From NCBI RefSeq assembly GCF_022605525.1, contig NZ_JAKQYJ010000002.1, positions 310,001-374,000 of the forward strand: a stretch of DNA of 64,000 nt. Reading direction: 5' to 3'. This stretch comes from Porphyrobacter sp. GA68. Its GTDB lineage: Bacteria; Pseudomonadota; Alphaproteobacteria; Sphingomonadales; Sphingomonadaceae. Shown in pieces: positions 1-8,284 of this stretch; position 1 is the stretch's first letter; the number at the start of each line of letters is the position of its first letter. Made by a program: the position numbers and the translations under genes. The notes under the pieces are model-generated. The model ran no database searches and had not been told where the DNA came from. It saw only the letters and a list, made by a program, of their open reading frames with translations.

Positions 1-260
1 TGGTGAAGCGGTATGCGGCCAAGTACGAGCGGCTGAAGGCCGTGGCTGACGACAAGTCGCTTGACGAAGGCGAGCGGATGATTGCGCGCCTCAAGATGGC
101 GGAGATACCGCGCAACGCCAATCCCACGCGGGTGCGCAACCGCTGCACCACCACCGGCCGCCCTCGCGGCTATTACCGGAAGTTCGGGCTCAACCGAATC
201 GAACTTCGCGACCTGGGCAACAAGGGACTTATTCCCGGCCTCACCAAGTCGAGCTGGTAA
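1..260 (+). CDS. rpsN: 30S ribosomal protein S14, 5' partial
   Basis: S14 binds the 3' domain of 16S rRNA in the small subunit head. The frame is open from the first base and ends in TAA at 258-260. The 85 residues visible end in [11 protein letters not shown], the usual S14 C-terminus, and contain the [19 protein letters not shown] block. Family proteins of about 101 residues suggest that roughly 16 N-terminal residues lie outside the window, so the in-frame GTG at position 3 is internal rather than a start. Only one cysteine is present, so this is the zinc-free form. It lies 12 nt upstream of rpsH in the spc operon. Confidence 0.95.
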   Translation, partial: VKRYAAKYERLKAVADDKSLDEGERMIARLKMAEIPRNANPTRVRNRCTTTGRPRGYYRKFGLNRIELRDLGNKGLIPGLTKSSW

Positions 261-272
261 GGATCTGACGAG

Positions 273-668
273 ATGGCATTGACCGATCCACTGGGTGATA
301 TGCTCACCCGCATCCGTAACGGACAGCGTGCGAAGATGGACTCCGTCCTCAGCCCTGCGTCCAAGCTGCGCGCCAATGTGCTGGAGGTGCTCCAGCGCGA
401 AGGCTACATCCGCGGCTATTCCGAAGACAGCAGCGGCAAGCACAAGGCGCTGCGCATCGAACTGAAGTATTTCGAAGGCGAACCGGCGATCAAGCATGTC
501 GCCCGCGTGTCGAAGCCGGGACGGCGCATTTATTCCGGCAGCCGCGAACTGCCGACAGTCCGCAACGGCCTTGGTATCACCATCGTGTCCACGCCCCGCG
601 GCGTTCTTTCTGACGCGGAGGCGCGGACGCAGAAGGTCGGCGGCGAAGTTCTGGCGGAGGTATTCTGA
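273..668 (+). CDS. rpsH: 30S ribosomal protein S8
   Basis: S8 is a primary 16S rRNA binding protein of the platform and, in E. coli, the translational repressor of the spc operon. The 131-residue product starts [18 protein letters not shown] and has the C-terminal [16 protein letters not shown] motif that contacts helix 21; length is normal. The ATG at 273 follows a purine-rich stretch after the rpsN stop. Its TGA shares one base with the ATG of rplF (TGATG), so the two are translationally coupled. Identification is firm from sequence and gene order. Confidence 0.97.
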   Translation: MALTDPLGDMLTRIRNGQRAKMDSVLSPASKLRANVLEVLQREGYIRGYSEDSSGKHKALRIELKYFEGEPAIKHVARVSKPGRRIYSGSRELPTVRNGLGITIVSTPRGVLSDAEARTQKVGGEVLAEVF

Positions 669-1201
669 TGAGCCGGATTGGAAAGCGGCCGGTCGCGATC
701 CCCGGTGGGGTGAACGCCGACATCAACGGCAGCACGCTTGTCGTCAAAGGACCCAAGGGTACTTTGTCGATGGGCCTGTCGGATGACATCGCCTACAAAA
801 TCGAAGACGGGGGCATCTCCGTTCTGCCCGCCAACGACAGCAAGCGTGCACGCGCGTTCTGGGGCATGCAGCGGACGCTGGTGTCCAACCTGGTTGAGGG
901 CGTGTCAGAAGGCTTCACCAAAACGCTGGAAATTACCGGCGTTGGCTACCGTGCGCAGGCGCAGGGCAAGAAGCTGCGGCTTCAGCTTGGCTACAGTCAC
1001 GACGTTGAACTGGACGTACCCGAGGGTGTCGAAGTGAAAACGCCAGACCAGACCACGGTCGAAATCAGCGGCATCGACAAGCAGCAGGTCGGACAGTTCG
1101 CGGCGGAAATCCGCGAGTGGCGCAAGCCTGAGCCTTACAAGGGCAAGGGCATCAAATACCGCGGCGAGTACATCTTCCGCAAGGAAGGGAAGAAGAAGTA
1201 A
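668..1201 (+). CDS. rplF: 50S ribosomal protein L6
   Basis: L6 sits at the base of the L7/L12 stalk near the factor-binding site. The 177-residue protein opens [15 protein letters not shown] and ends with the typical [20 protein letters not shown] block, with both L6 repeats present and the length as expected. The start ATG overlaps the rpsH stop by one base. The TAA is followed after one base by the rplR ATG, so the genes are read as one message. Confidence 0.97.
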   Translation: MSRIGKRPVAIPGGVNADINGSTLVVKGPKGTLSMGLSDDIAYKIEDGGISVLPANDSKRARAFWGMQRTLVSNLVEGVSEGFTKTLEITGVGYRAQAQGKKLRLQLGYSHDVELDVPEGVEVKTPDQTTVEISGIDKQQVGQFAAEIREWRKPEPYKGKGIKYRGEYIFRKEGKKK

Positions 1202-1202
1202 C

Positions 1203-1547
1203 ATGGCCAAGCTATCTCTTTTCGAGCGCCGCCGGCGCCGGGTGCGCACCGCTCTTCGCAGCCGCGGAGGGGCTCGTCCGCGTCTTTCCGTGCACCGCAC
1301 GAACAAGCACATCTATGCCCAAGTGATCGACGACACTGCAGGGCGCACCGTTGCGTCCGCTTCCACTCTGGGCACCGAGCAATCTGGCGCGAATGTCGAT
1401 GCGGCGGTCATGGTGGGCAAGACGATTGCCGACGCCGCCAAGCAGGCAGGCGTGACAAGTGTCGTGTTCGATCGCGGGGGTTACCTCTATCATGGCCGTG
1501 TCAAGGCGCTGGCCGATGCTGCCCGTGAAGGTGGGTTGGAGTTCTGA
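1203..1547 (+). CDS. rplR: 50S ribosomal protein L18
   Basis: L18 binds 5S rRNA with L5 and L25 in the central protuberance. The 114-residue product begins [19 protein letters not shown], a basic 5S-binding tail, and ends in the conserved [16 protein letters not shown]. Length is normal. The gene starts one base after the rplF stop, and its TGA overlaps the first ATG of rpsE by one base. Confidence 0.97.
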   Translation: MAKLSLFERRRRRVRTALRSRGGARPRLSVHRTNKHIYAQVIDDTAGRTVASASTLGTEQSGANVDAAVMVGKTIADAAKQAGVTSVVFDRGGYLYHGRVKALADAAREGGLEF

Positions 1548-2371
1548 TGATGGCTGATGAAAACAAGACCGACGGGACAACCGAGGTGACGCAAGAGCAG
1601 GTGGCCGCGATTGAAACGTCCAGCCCTGTCAATGAGCAGCCGGTAATCGACAACGCTGGCTCCACCCCGACATCGACGGTTGCGCCGACTGAAGCGGGCG
1701 AGAACCAGTCCGCCGAGGCAGGTGACCCGTCCCAGCCGGCCCGCCGTGGCCGTGGCGACCGCGGTGATCGTGGGGCGCAGCGGGGTCGGGGTCGTGGTGG
1801 ACGTGACGACCGACGTGCACGGCGCGAGGAAGAAGATGACGGCCTCATCGAGAAGCTGGTTCATATCAACCGCGTCTCCAAGACGGTGAAGGGCGGCAAG
1901 CGCTTTGGCTTCGCGGCTTTGGTGGTCGTTGGCGATGGCACGGGCCGCGTCGGCTTCGGCCATGGCAAGGCGCGCGAAGTTCCTGAGGCGATCACAAAAG
2001 CGACCGCGTCCGCCAAGAAGAAAATGGTCCGCGTTCCGCTGAAGGATGGACGCACTCTGCATCATGACGGCAATGGCCGCTTTGGCGCAGGCAAGGTCAC
2101 CCTGCGAACCGCTCCTCCTGGAACCGGCATCATCGCGGGTGGTCCGATGCGCGCAGTATTCGAGAGCCTTGGCGTTGCGGATGTGGTGACGAAGTCAGTG
2201 GGAACCTCGAACCCCTACAACATGATCCGGGCAACCTTTGACGCGCTCACGGATCAGACCTCGCCCAAATCGGTGGCTCAGCGTCGCGGCAAGCGGGTCG
2301 CGGATCTGCTTGGCCGCGGCGGCACCAGTACGGCCGAAGCAGAAGCTGAAGCCGCGGCGTTGACGGAGTAA
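1547..2371 (+). CDS. rpsE: 30S ribosomal protein S5 with long RG-rich N-terminal extension
   Basis: S5 lines the mRNA entry channel and helps decoding fidelity. The canonical double-stranded RNA-binding-like core starts at about residue 98 ([19 protein letters not shown]) and continues through the [12 protein letters not shown] loop and the usual C-terminal domain. Ahead of it is a roughly 97-residue extension: an acidic, Thr/Ala/Pro-rich part (residues 1-65), then an RG/RD-rich stretch (66-93) that looks disordered. The total of 274 residues compares with about 167 in E. coli. Two in-frame ATGs (1547, 1550) are possible; the first overlaps the rplR stop. Extended S5 proteins are known in sphingomonads, but the extension's role is not. 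Confidence 0.95.
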   Translation: MMADENKTDGTTEVTQEQVAAIETSSPVNEQPVIDNAGSTPTSTVAPTEAGENQSAEAGDPSQPARRGRGDRGDRGAQRGRGRGGRDDRRARREEEDDGLIEKLVHINRVSKTVKGGKRFGFAALVVVGDGTGRVGFGHGKAREVPEAITKATASAKKKMVRVPLKDGRTLHHDGNGRFGAGKVTLRTAPPGTGIIAGGPMRAVFESLGVADVVTKSVGTSNPYNMIRATFDALTDQTSPKSVAQRRGKRVADLLGRGGTSTAEAEAEAAALTE

Positions 2372-2376
2372 GCGAC

Positions 2377-2553
2377 ATGGCAACGATCAAGATCAAGCAG
2401 ATCGGCAGCCCGATCCGCAGGCCGGCCGAGCAGAAGAAGATCCTGACCGGGCTAGGTCTGGGAAAGATGCACCGGGTGGTGGAAGTTCAGGATACGCCTG
2501 AGGTGCGGGGTGCCATCGCGAAGCTGCCGCACATGGTAGCTATCGTAGATTAA
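2377..2553 (+). CDS. rpmD: 50S ribosomal protein L30
   Basis: L30 is a small protein of the large subunit near 5S rRNA. The 58-residue product starts [20 protein letters not shown] and ends LPHMVAIVD, matching the family in length and in the [21 protein letters not shown] core. The ATG at 2377 comes 5 nt after the rpsE stop, with an AGCGAC stretch as a weak ribosome site. Its place between rpsE and rplO is the standard spc order. Confidence 0.95.
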   Translation: MATIKIKQIGSPIRRPAEQKKILTGLGLGKMHRVVEVQDTPEVRGAIAKLPHMVAIVD

Positions 2554-2612
2554 AGCTGCCGCCTCGTCAGGGCGGTTTGACAGCGCGAACAAAGCGAAAG
2601 CGAGTGCAGACT

Positions 2613-3101
2613 ATGAAACTCAACGAAATCCGCGACAACAATGGCGCCCGCAAGGGGCGAATGCGCGTCGGGCGCGGCATCGGCTCGGGCAAGGGCAAGA
2701 CCGCGGGGCGCGGTCAGAAGGGCGCAAAGGCTCGTTCTGGTGTGGCCATTAACGGCTTCGAAGGCGGGCAGATGCCGCTTCACATGCGCCTCCCGAAGCG
2801 CGGCTTCAACAACATCTTCGCCAAGGACTACGCCGAGGTGAACCTGGGCATGATCCAGAAGATGATCGACGCTGGCAAGCTGTCCACGGACGGGGTGATC
2901 GACCACGATGCGCTCAAGGCGGCAGGTCTGGCGCGTGGCGGCAAGGATGGCGTGCGGTTGCTTGGCAAAGGTACGATTTCCGTCAAAGTGCAGCTGAAGG
3001 TGACCGGCGCATCCAAGGGCGCTCTCGACGCCGTTGAAAACGCTGGTGGCTCTGTTGAAGTGGTTGCCAAACGCGCTGCTCCGGCAGGCGTTTCTGACTG
3101 A
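2613..3101 (+). CDS. rplO: 50S ribosomal protein L15
   Basis: L15 is a late-assembling large-subunit protein. The chosen ATG at 2613 gives 162 residues starting [20 protein letters not shown], the family N-terminus. The frame is open back to 2577, but the extra 12 residues ([12 protein letters not shown]) do not match the family. The Gly/Lys-rich segment [20 protein letters not shown] anchors the protein in rRNA. About 180 nt separate it from secY; I see no gene there. Confidence 0.96.
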   Translation: MKLNEIRDNNGARKGRMRVGRGIGSGKGKTAGRGQKGAKARSGVAINGFEGGQMPLHMRLPKRGFNNIFAKDYAEVNLGMIQKMIDAGKLSTDGVIDHDALKAAGLARGGKDGVRLLGKGTISVKVQLKVTGASKGALDAVENAGGSVEVVAKRAAPAGVSD

Positions 3102-3284
3102 TGTCGACGGAACAGCAGGGTCGCTGAGGCTCTGCTGCCCTTGACTGACCCCTCTTGGCGGAGAAGGCGGCGTTCACCACGGCGCAAAATCTTGCCGGAG
3201 GGGTTCGACAATTCCGGTCGCCGCCCTTATCTGTGCAGCCAATCGCCGGGAGGGGCCGGCCTGTTGTAAGGCTTTTGTATCGAC

Positions 3285-4649
3285 ATGGCATCACGCGCCG
3301 ACAGTCTAGCCACCAATCTGAGCTTCGCCAATTTTTCCAAGGCGACCGAGCTTAAGAAGCGCATCTGGTTCACCATCGGCGCGCTGGTGGTCTTTCGGTT
3401 CCTGAGCTTCGTGCCGCTGCCCGGCGTCAATCCGCTGATCCTCAATCAACTGTACGATCAGGCACGCGGCGGCATTCTCGATCTGTTCAACACGTTTTCC
3501 GGCGGCAGCCTGGAGCGCATGAGCCTGATCGCGCTCGGCGTGATGCCCTACATCACTGCGTCTATCGTGGTGCAGTTGGCGGCCTCTCTCCACCCAACGC
3601 TTGCGGCGCTGAAAAAGGAAGGCTCGACGGGGCGGCAAAAGCTCAATCAATACACCCGCTATGGCACAGTGTTCCTGTGCGCGATCCAGGGTTGGTTCCT
3701 TGCCTCGGGACTGGAGAGCTTTGCCGCGCAAAACGGGCTTGCAGCCGTCGTGGACCCGGGCATTACATTCCGGATAGGTGCGGTTATCAGCCTCGTCGGC
3801 GGCACCATGTTCCTCCTATGGCTGGGCGAACAGATCACCAGTCGCGGTATTGGGAACGGCGTCTCGCTCATCATCATGGCCGGCATCGTGGCGCAGTTTC
3901 CAAGCTTTGTTGGTAACTTCTTCGAGGGCGGGCGGACCGGCTCCATCTCGCCTGCGCTCATCGTTGCTTTTATTCTGATGATCGTGGGGTTGATCCTCTT
4001 CATCTGCTTCATGGAAAGGGCGCAGCGCCGGTTGCTGATCCAGTATCCCAAGCGTTCCACGGCGCGCGGCATGATGCAGGCGGACCGGTCGCATCTTCCG
4101 CTCAAGCTGAATACCGCAGGCGTCATCCCCCCGATCTTCGCCAGTTCGTTGCTGCTCTTGCCGCTGACCATCAGCCAGTTTGCCGGCAACTCGGTGGCCG
4201 CGGACAGCACCACTGGCGGAATAATCCAGACACTGAACTTTTACCTTGCTCCAGGGCAGCCGCTTTACCTGGCTCTCTACGCCGCAGGCATCATCTTCTT
4301 CGCGTTCTTCTACACGGCGGTGGTGTTCAATCCTGAAGAGACGGCCGAGAACCTCAAGAAGAACGGCGGGTTCATTCCGGGGATCCGACCGGGTAAGCGG
4401 ACTGAGGATTATCTCGATTACGTCCTGACCCGCATTACTGTGATCGGCGCGATCTACCTGACGCTGGTATGCGTCATACCCGAGTACATGATCCGCCAAA
4501 CCGGCATTCCGCTCTTCCTGGGAGGGACAAGCCTGCTGATCGTGGTCAACGTCACGGTGGATACCATTACGCAGATCCAGTCGCATCTGCTGGCTCACCA
4601 GTATGGCGACCTGATCAAGAAGGCCAAGTTGAAAGGGCGGCTCCGCTAG
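3285..4649 (+). CDS. secY: Preprotein translocase subunit SecY
   Basis: SecY forms the protein-conducting channel of the inner membrane and works with SecE, SecG and SecA. The 454-residue product has a short cytoplasmic N-terminus, the amphipathic LKKRIWFTIGALVVFR start of TM1, the plug region PLPGVNP and ten hydrophobic segments. The large cytoplasmic loop carries ERAQRRLLIQYPKR, and a C-terminal loop carries GIRPGKRTEDYLDYVLTRIT. Length is usual for Alphaproteobacteria. It is followed after 24 nt by adk, the common arrangement in this class; rpmJ is absent from this position. Confidence 0.97.
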   Translation: MASRADSLATNLSFANFSKATELKKRIWFTIGALVVFRFLSFVPLPGVNPLILNQLYDQARGGILDLFNTFSGGSLERMSLIALGVMPYITASIVVQLAASLHPTLAALKKEGSTGRQKLNQYTRYGTVFLCAIQGWFLASGLESFAAQNGLAAVVDPGITFRIGAVISLVGGTMFLLWLGEQITSRGIGNGVSLIIMAGIVAQFPSFVGNFFEGGRTGSISPALIVAFILMIVGLILFICFMERAQRRLLIQYPKRSTARGMMQADRSHLPLKLNTAGVIPPIFASSLLLLPLTISQFAGNSVAADSTTGGIIQTLNFYLAPGQPLYLALYAAGIIFFAFFYTAVVFNPEETAENLKKNGGFIPGIRPGKRTEDYLDYVLTRITVIGAIYLTLVCVIPEYMIRQTGIPLFLGGTSLLIVVNVTVDTITQIQSHLLAHQYGDLIKKAKLKGRLR

Positions 4650-4673
4650 GCGCGGCGGCTTCAGGGGGAGCTT

Positions 4674-5372
4674 ATGGACATCATCCTTCTCGGCCCACCC
4701 GGAGCGGGCAAGGGCACGCAGGCGCACCACCTGGTCCAGCATCACCGGATGCGGCAGCTTTCGACAGGCGACATGCTGCGGGCTGCCGTAAAGGCGAACA
4801 CGCCGATAGGTCTTGAAGCGAAGGGCATCATGGAGCGGGGCGGGCTCGTCTCCGATGATATCGTGTCTGCGCTCATCGATGCGGAACTGCTTGCAATGGG
4901 GCCAGCAACCGGCGCCATTTTCGACGGTTACCCTCGAACTGCCGTGCAAGCGGCGGAATTGGATACGATCCTCGCCCGGCATGGCCGCAAACTTGATTAC
5001 GTCATAGAATTGGAAGTGGACGAGGAAACCCTTGTGGACCGCGTCACTGGCCGGTTTACCTGCGCAAATTGCGGGGAAAGCTATCACGACCGGTATCGGC
5101 TGCCCCGGGTTGCTGGCGTGTGCGACATCTGCGCCGCTACGGAATTCAAGCGACGGCCCGATGACAACGAGGAAACGGTGCGCCACAGGATGGCGGAGTA
5201 TCGCGCCAAGACGGCGCCAATCCTGCCAGGTTACGAGGAGCGCGGCATCGTGCGCCGGGTTGATGGAATGCAGCCGATCAGCCAGGTGACGGCCGATATC
5301 GAACAGATTTTGGCGAACGCGCAGCTGCGCGCCCGACCGGCAAGAGCGAGCCGAAGCAGCGGACAAGGTTGA
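4674..5372 (+). CDS. adk: Adenylate kinase with zinc-binding LID
   Basis: Catalyses ATP + AMP to 2 ADP in the cytoplasm. The P-loop GPPGAGKGT is at residues 7-15 and the AMP-binding DGYPRT at 84-89. The long LID has Cys130-x2-Cys133 and Cys150-x2-Cys153, a four-cysteine zinc site more typical of Gram-positive enzymes but also found in many Alphaproteobacteria. At 232 residues it is slightly longer than usual because of a C-terminal Arg/Ala-rich tail (about residues 215-232). GGGGGAG lies just upstream of the ATG. It sits between secY and rpsM. Confidence 0.95.
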   Translation: MDIILLGPPGAGKGTQAHHLVQHHRMRQLSTGDMLRAAVKANTPIGLEAKGIMERGGLVSDDIVSALIDAELLAMGPATGAIFDGYPRTAVQAAELDTILARHGRKLDYVIELEVDEETLVDRVTGRFTCANCGESYHDRYRLPRVAGVCDICAATEFKRRPDDNEETVRHRMAEYRAKTAPILPGYEERGIVRRVDGMQPISQVTADIEQILANAQLRARPARASRSSGQG

Positions 5373-5442
5373 CATCGGCCGATCCCGGTTGACGCCTGTA
5401 GCGAATCGGCCTAAGCGCGCTCTATCCGACAGGTTCATGTCA

Positions 5443-5546
5443 TGTCCGGCAGGTTCTCCGCAGTGGCGAGCCGACCGGGCTTTTTGCCGTATGGCAGGCA
5501 GCTGGCCGGACAAGCGTTGAGATAGGGCGGCGGATCCGGTGATCCG
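5443..5546 (+). promoter_or_regulatory. Structured leader upstream of rpsM
   Basis: The 209-nt gap between adk and rpsM contains complementary 8-mers TGTCCGGC (5443-5450) and GCCGGACA (5505-5512) that would close a domain of about 70 nt. Inside is a TGCC-GTAT-GGCA hairpin (5485-5496). Downstream, CGGATC-CGGT-GATCCG (about 5531-5546) forms a 6-bp tetraloop hairpin. A TTGACG-N17-TAAGCG pair at 5389-5417 could be a promoter. Alpha-operon leaders are autoregulated in E. coli, but no similarity to that pseudoknot was established here. Confidence 0.35.
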
Positions 5547-5581
5547 ATCGTAAGACCCTGTGGAGCATGGAGAAAGCATAA

Positions 5582-5950
5582 GTGGCTCGTATTGCCGGGG
5601 TGAACATCCCCACCAACAAGCGCGTGATCGTCGCGCTCACCTACATTCACGGAATTGGCCGCACCACGGCGGAGCAGATCGCAACCAAGCTCGGCATTGA
5701 CCACAGCCGCCGGGTGCAGGATCTGACCGATGCCGAAGTGCTGCAGATCCGCGAGACGATCGACGCCGATCATTCGGTGGAAGGCGACCTGCGCCGCGAA
5801 ACTGCGATGAACATCAAGCGGCTGATGGACCTGCGCTCCTACCGCGGCCTGCGCCATCGCTCGGGTCTGCCCGTTCGGGGACAGCGCACGCATACCAACG
5901 CGCGCACCCGCAAGGGCAAGGCCAAACCGATCGCCGGCAAGAAGAAGTAA
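5582..5950 (+). CDS. rpsM: 30S ribosomal protein S13
   Basis: S13 sits in the 30S head and contacts the P-site tRNA and the 50S bridge. The 122-residue protein starts [20 protein letters not shown] and ends with the conserved basic tail [21 protein letters not shown]. The start codon is GTG at 5582, preceded by GGAGAAAGCATAA; no in-frame ATG fits the family N-terminus. It is the first gene of the alpha-operon section, followed by rpsK after 70 nt. Confidence 0.96.
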   Translation: MARIAGVNIPTNKRVIVALTYIHGIGRTTAEQIATKLGIDHSRRVQDLTDAEVLQIRETIDADHSVEGDLRRETAMNIKRLMDLRSYRGLRHRSGLPVRGQRTHTNARTRKGKAKPIAGKKK

Positions 5951-6020
5951 TCTCGCCCGCTTTTTCCCTTTGGAACAGGGCCGCCCTGTTCCCATACTTC
6001 TGTAGCAGGAACCGAAAATC

Positions 6021-6410
6021 ATGGCACGCGAACCAGGCCGCATCAAGCGGCGCGAGCGCAAGAACATTTCCAGCGGCGTCGCGCATGTGAATGCCAGTTT
6101 CAACAACACGATGGTGACCATCACCGATGCCCAGGGCAACGCGATCAGCTGGTCCAGCGCCGGGATGATGGGTTTTAAGGGCAGTCGCAAGTCCACTCCC
6201 TACGCCGCTCAGGTAGCGGCCGACGATGCGGGGAAAAAGGCTGCCGAGCACGGTGTGCGCACCTTGGAGGTCGAGGTTAAGGGGCCAGGGTCGGGCCGCG
6301 AAAGCGCGCTGCGCGCGTTGCAGGCCGTTGGGTTCACCATCACCTCGATCCGCGACGTCACGCCCATCCCGCACAACGGCGTGCGTCCTTCCAAGCGTCG
6401 CCGCGTCTAA
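6021..6410 (+). CDS. rpsK: 30S ribosomal protein S11
   Basis: S11 lies on the 30S platform near the Shine-Dalgarno:anti-SD helix. The 129-residue product carries the family blocks [21 protein letters not shown] and [18 protein letters not shown] and ends VRPSKRRRV, as in most bacteria. GCAGGAACC precedes the ATG. It is followed by rpoA after 109 nt without an obvious terminator, so co-transcription is likely. Confidence 0.97.
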   Translation: MAREPGRIKRRERKNISSGVAHVNASFNNTMVTITDAQGNAISWSSAGMMGFKGSRKSTPYAAQVAADDAGKKAAEHGVRTLEVEVKGPGSGRESALRALQAVGFTITSIRDVTPIPHNGVRPSKRRRV

Positions 6411-6519
6411 GCGATCCTGCCGGATGGTTGGCTGAACGCGTCGGCCAACTATCTTACCCACACAGGAGCAGGGCGGCCACATCGCACCTGATCCGCCAGA
6501 ACAACCCCAGGGGAATTTC

Positions 6520-7572
6520 ATGGCCATCAACAGCAAGAACTGGCAGGAACTCATCAAGCCCAATAACCTCGAGATCAAGGACGCCGGTGACAAGCGCCGC
6601 CGGACCTTTATCGCGCAACCGCTGGAACGCGGCTTTGGCCTGACGCTCGGCAACGCGCTGCGCCGGACGCTCCTGTCCTCGCTACAAGGCGCTGCAATCA
6701 CGTCCATCAAGATCGAGAACGTCCTGCACGAGTTTTCCTCGCTCGGCGGTGTACGTGAGGATGTGACGGACATTGTTCTCAACGTGAAGCAGATCGCCTT
6801 GCGGATGGAGGGCGAAGGTCCAAAGCGGCTGCAGCTGTCCGCCACCGGGCCTGGCCCGGTGACCGCAGGCGATATCGCGATGAGTGGCGACATCGAGGTG
6901 ATGAACAAGAAGCTGGTCATCTGTCACCTCGACGAGGGTGCCAGCCTCAACATGGAGCTGACCGCGAACACCGGAAAAGGTTACGTTCCGGCAGTTCAGA
7001 ACCGGCCTATCGACGCGCCGATCGGGCTTATTCCGGTGGACTCGCTCTACTCGCCCGTGCGGCAGGTCAGCTACAAGGTCGAGAACGCCCGCGTTGGGCA
7101 GGAACTCGATTATGACAAGCTTTCGCTGACGATCGAAACCGACGGAACCGTGTCGCCTGAAGACGCGGTGGCTTACGCTGCACGCATCCTGCAGGACCAG
7201 CTGAGCCTCTTTGTCCACTTCGAGGAGGGCGTGCCACGGGCCAGCTCGCCCATGATCGGCCAGGCGGCGGAGCCGACAGAGTCCGACACCAACCAGCTCA
7301 ATCGTTATCTGCTCAAGAAGGTCGACGAGCTGGAGCTGTCGGTCCGCAGCGCCAACTGCCTCAAGAACGACAACATCATCTACATCGGCGATCTGGTCCA
7401 GAAAACGGAAGCCGAGATGCTGCGCACGCCGAACTTCGGCCGCAAGTCGCTTAACGAGATCAAGGAAGTGCTGTCGAGCATGGGTCTGCGCCTCGGCATG
7501 GACATCCCCGGCTGGCCGCCGGAGAACATCGAAGACATGGCCAAGAAGCTGGAGCAGGAACTGCTTGGCTGA
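6520..7572 (+). CDS. rpoA: DNA-directed RNA polymerase subunit alpha
   Basis: Alpha dimerises to start RNA polymerase assembly, and its C-terminal domain contacts UP elements and activators. In 350 residues there is the N-terminal domain ([20 protein letters not shown] block at about residues 36-55), a linker, and the C-terminal helix-hairpin domain with [20 protein letters not shown] and [14 protein letters not shown]. An AGGGGAATTTC ribosome site lies before the ATG. Length is slightly above the E. coli protein because of a longer linker and tail. Confidence 0.97.
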   Translation: MAINSKNWQELIKPNNLEIKDAGDKRRRTFIAQPLERGFGLTLGNALRRTLLSSLQGAAITSIKIENVLHEFSSLGGVREDVTDIVLNVKQIALRMEGEGPKRLQLSATGPGPVTAGDIAMSGDIEVMNKKLVICHLDEGASLNMELTANTGKGYVPAVQNRPIDAPIGLIPVDSLYSPVRQVSYKVENARVGQELDYDKLSLTIETDGTVSPEDAVAYAARILQDQLSLFVHFEEGVPRASSPMIGQAAEPTESDTNQLNRYLLKKVDELELSVRSANCLKNDNIIYIGDLVQKTEAEMLRTPNFGRKSLNEIKEVLSSMGLRLGMDIPGWPPENIEDMAKKLEQELLG

Positions 7573-7722
7573 GGAGGCGGTCGGGCGGGCCAGCCCGGCT
7601 TCCTGCATCGGCGGGACGTGTTCGGCTGATGCATGGTTTCAATCAAGGCGCAGGGTGGCGGCCTCGAACGGCCACCTGGAACGGGGTACCTCGCACGGCC
7701 CCTTTACGAACGGAGTAGAACA

Positions 7723-8148
7723 ATGCGTCACGGTATTTCTCAGCGCAAGCTGGGCCGCAAGTCCGGCCACCGCACAGCCATGTTTCGCAACATGGCGGCC
7801 GCACTCATCAAGCACGAGCAGATCTTGACGACCCTGCCCAAGGCGAAGGAACTGCGCCCCTACATCGAAAAGCTGATCACGCTGGCAAAGCGCGGGGGCT
7901 TGTCCAACCGCCGGCTGGCCATGAGCAGGCTGGGCGACGAGGCGCAGCTGCGCAAGCTGTTCGACACTCTCGCAGAGCGTTATGGCGACCGCGAGGGCGG
8001 TTACACCCGCGTCATCAAGGCGGGCTACCGCGCGAGCGACGCGGCCCAGATGGCGGTAATCGAACTCGTGGATCGCGACGTCGCCGCCAAGGGGCAGGAC
8101 AGCGGTCCGGTGCAGACGGCAGACGAGGACGAGCTGGAAGACGCCTGA
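7723..8148 (+). CDS. rplQ: 50S ribosomal protein L17
   Basis: L17 lies near the peptide exit tunnel. The ATG at 7723 gives 141 residues beginning [17 protein letters not shown], the family start, and has CGGAG 10 nt upstream. The frame is open back to 7633, but that extension does not resemble L17. The core [21 protein letters not shown] is typical. The C-terminal tail (residues about 122-141) is acidic. It is the last gene of the operon; a strong hairpin follows. Confidence 0.96.
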   Translation: MRHGISQRKLGRKSGHRTAMFRNMAAALIKHEQILTTLPKAKELRPYIEKLITLAKRGGLSNRRLAMSRLGDEAQLRKLFDTLAERYGDREGGYTRVIKAGYRASDAAQMAVIELVDRDVAAKGQDSGPVQTADEDELEDA

Positions 8149-8162
8149 TCGTCAGCTGACTA

Positions 8163-8204
8163 GTGGAAGGGGGCCAGACTAGATGCCCTGGCCGCCCTTC
8201 CCAC
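8163..8204 (+). terminator. Hairpin after rplQ, likely end of the ribosomal operon
   Basis: The arms GTGGAAGGGGGCCAG and CTGGCCGCCCTTCCCAC pair over about 15 bp with two single-base bulges around a 10-nt loop. There is no strong T-tract, as is common in GC-rich Alphaproteobacteria. Its position 14 nt after the rplQ stop supports a transcription end; factor dependence is unknown. Confidence 0.5.
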
Positions 8205-8284
8205 CTGTTGCGACGCGAAGGACCGTTGCATCCTGTCGTTAGCTGGCTACATCGGTGGCCAAGCATTTTGACGAGAGGACTTCC

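Noticed and set aside
3102-3284. Hairpin-like CAGCAG/CTGCTG pair in the rplO-secY gap
   Set aside because: Only six pairs with a 13-nt loop; too weak to call a terminator or attenuator inside an operon normally read through.
3816-5579. Long minus-strand open frame of 587 codons opposite secY and adk
   Set aside because: It lies antisense to two certain genes and has low-complexity, His/Arg/Asp-rich text without family features; long antisense frames are expected in GC-rich coding DNA.
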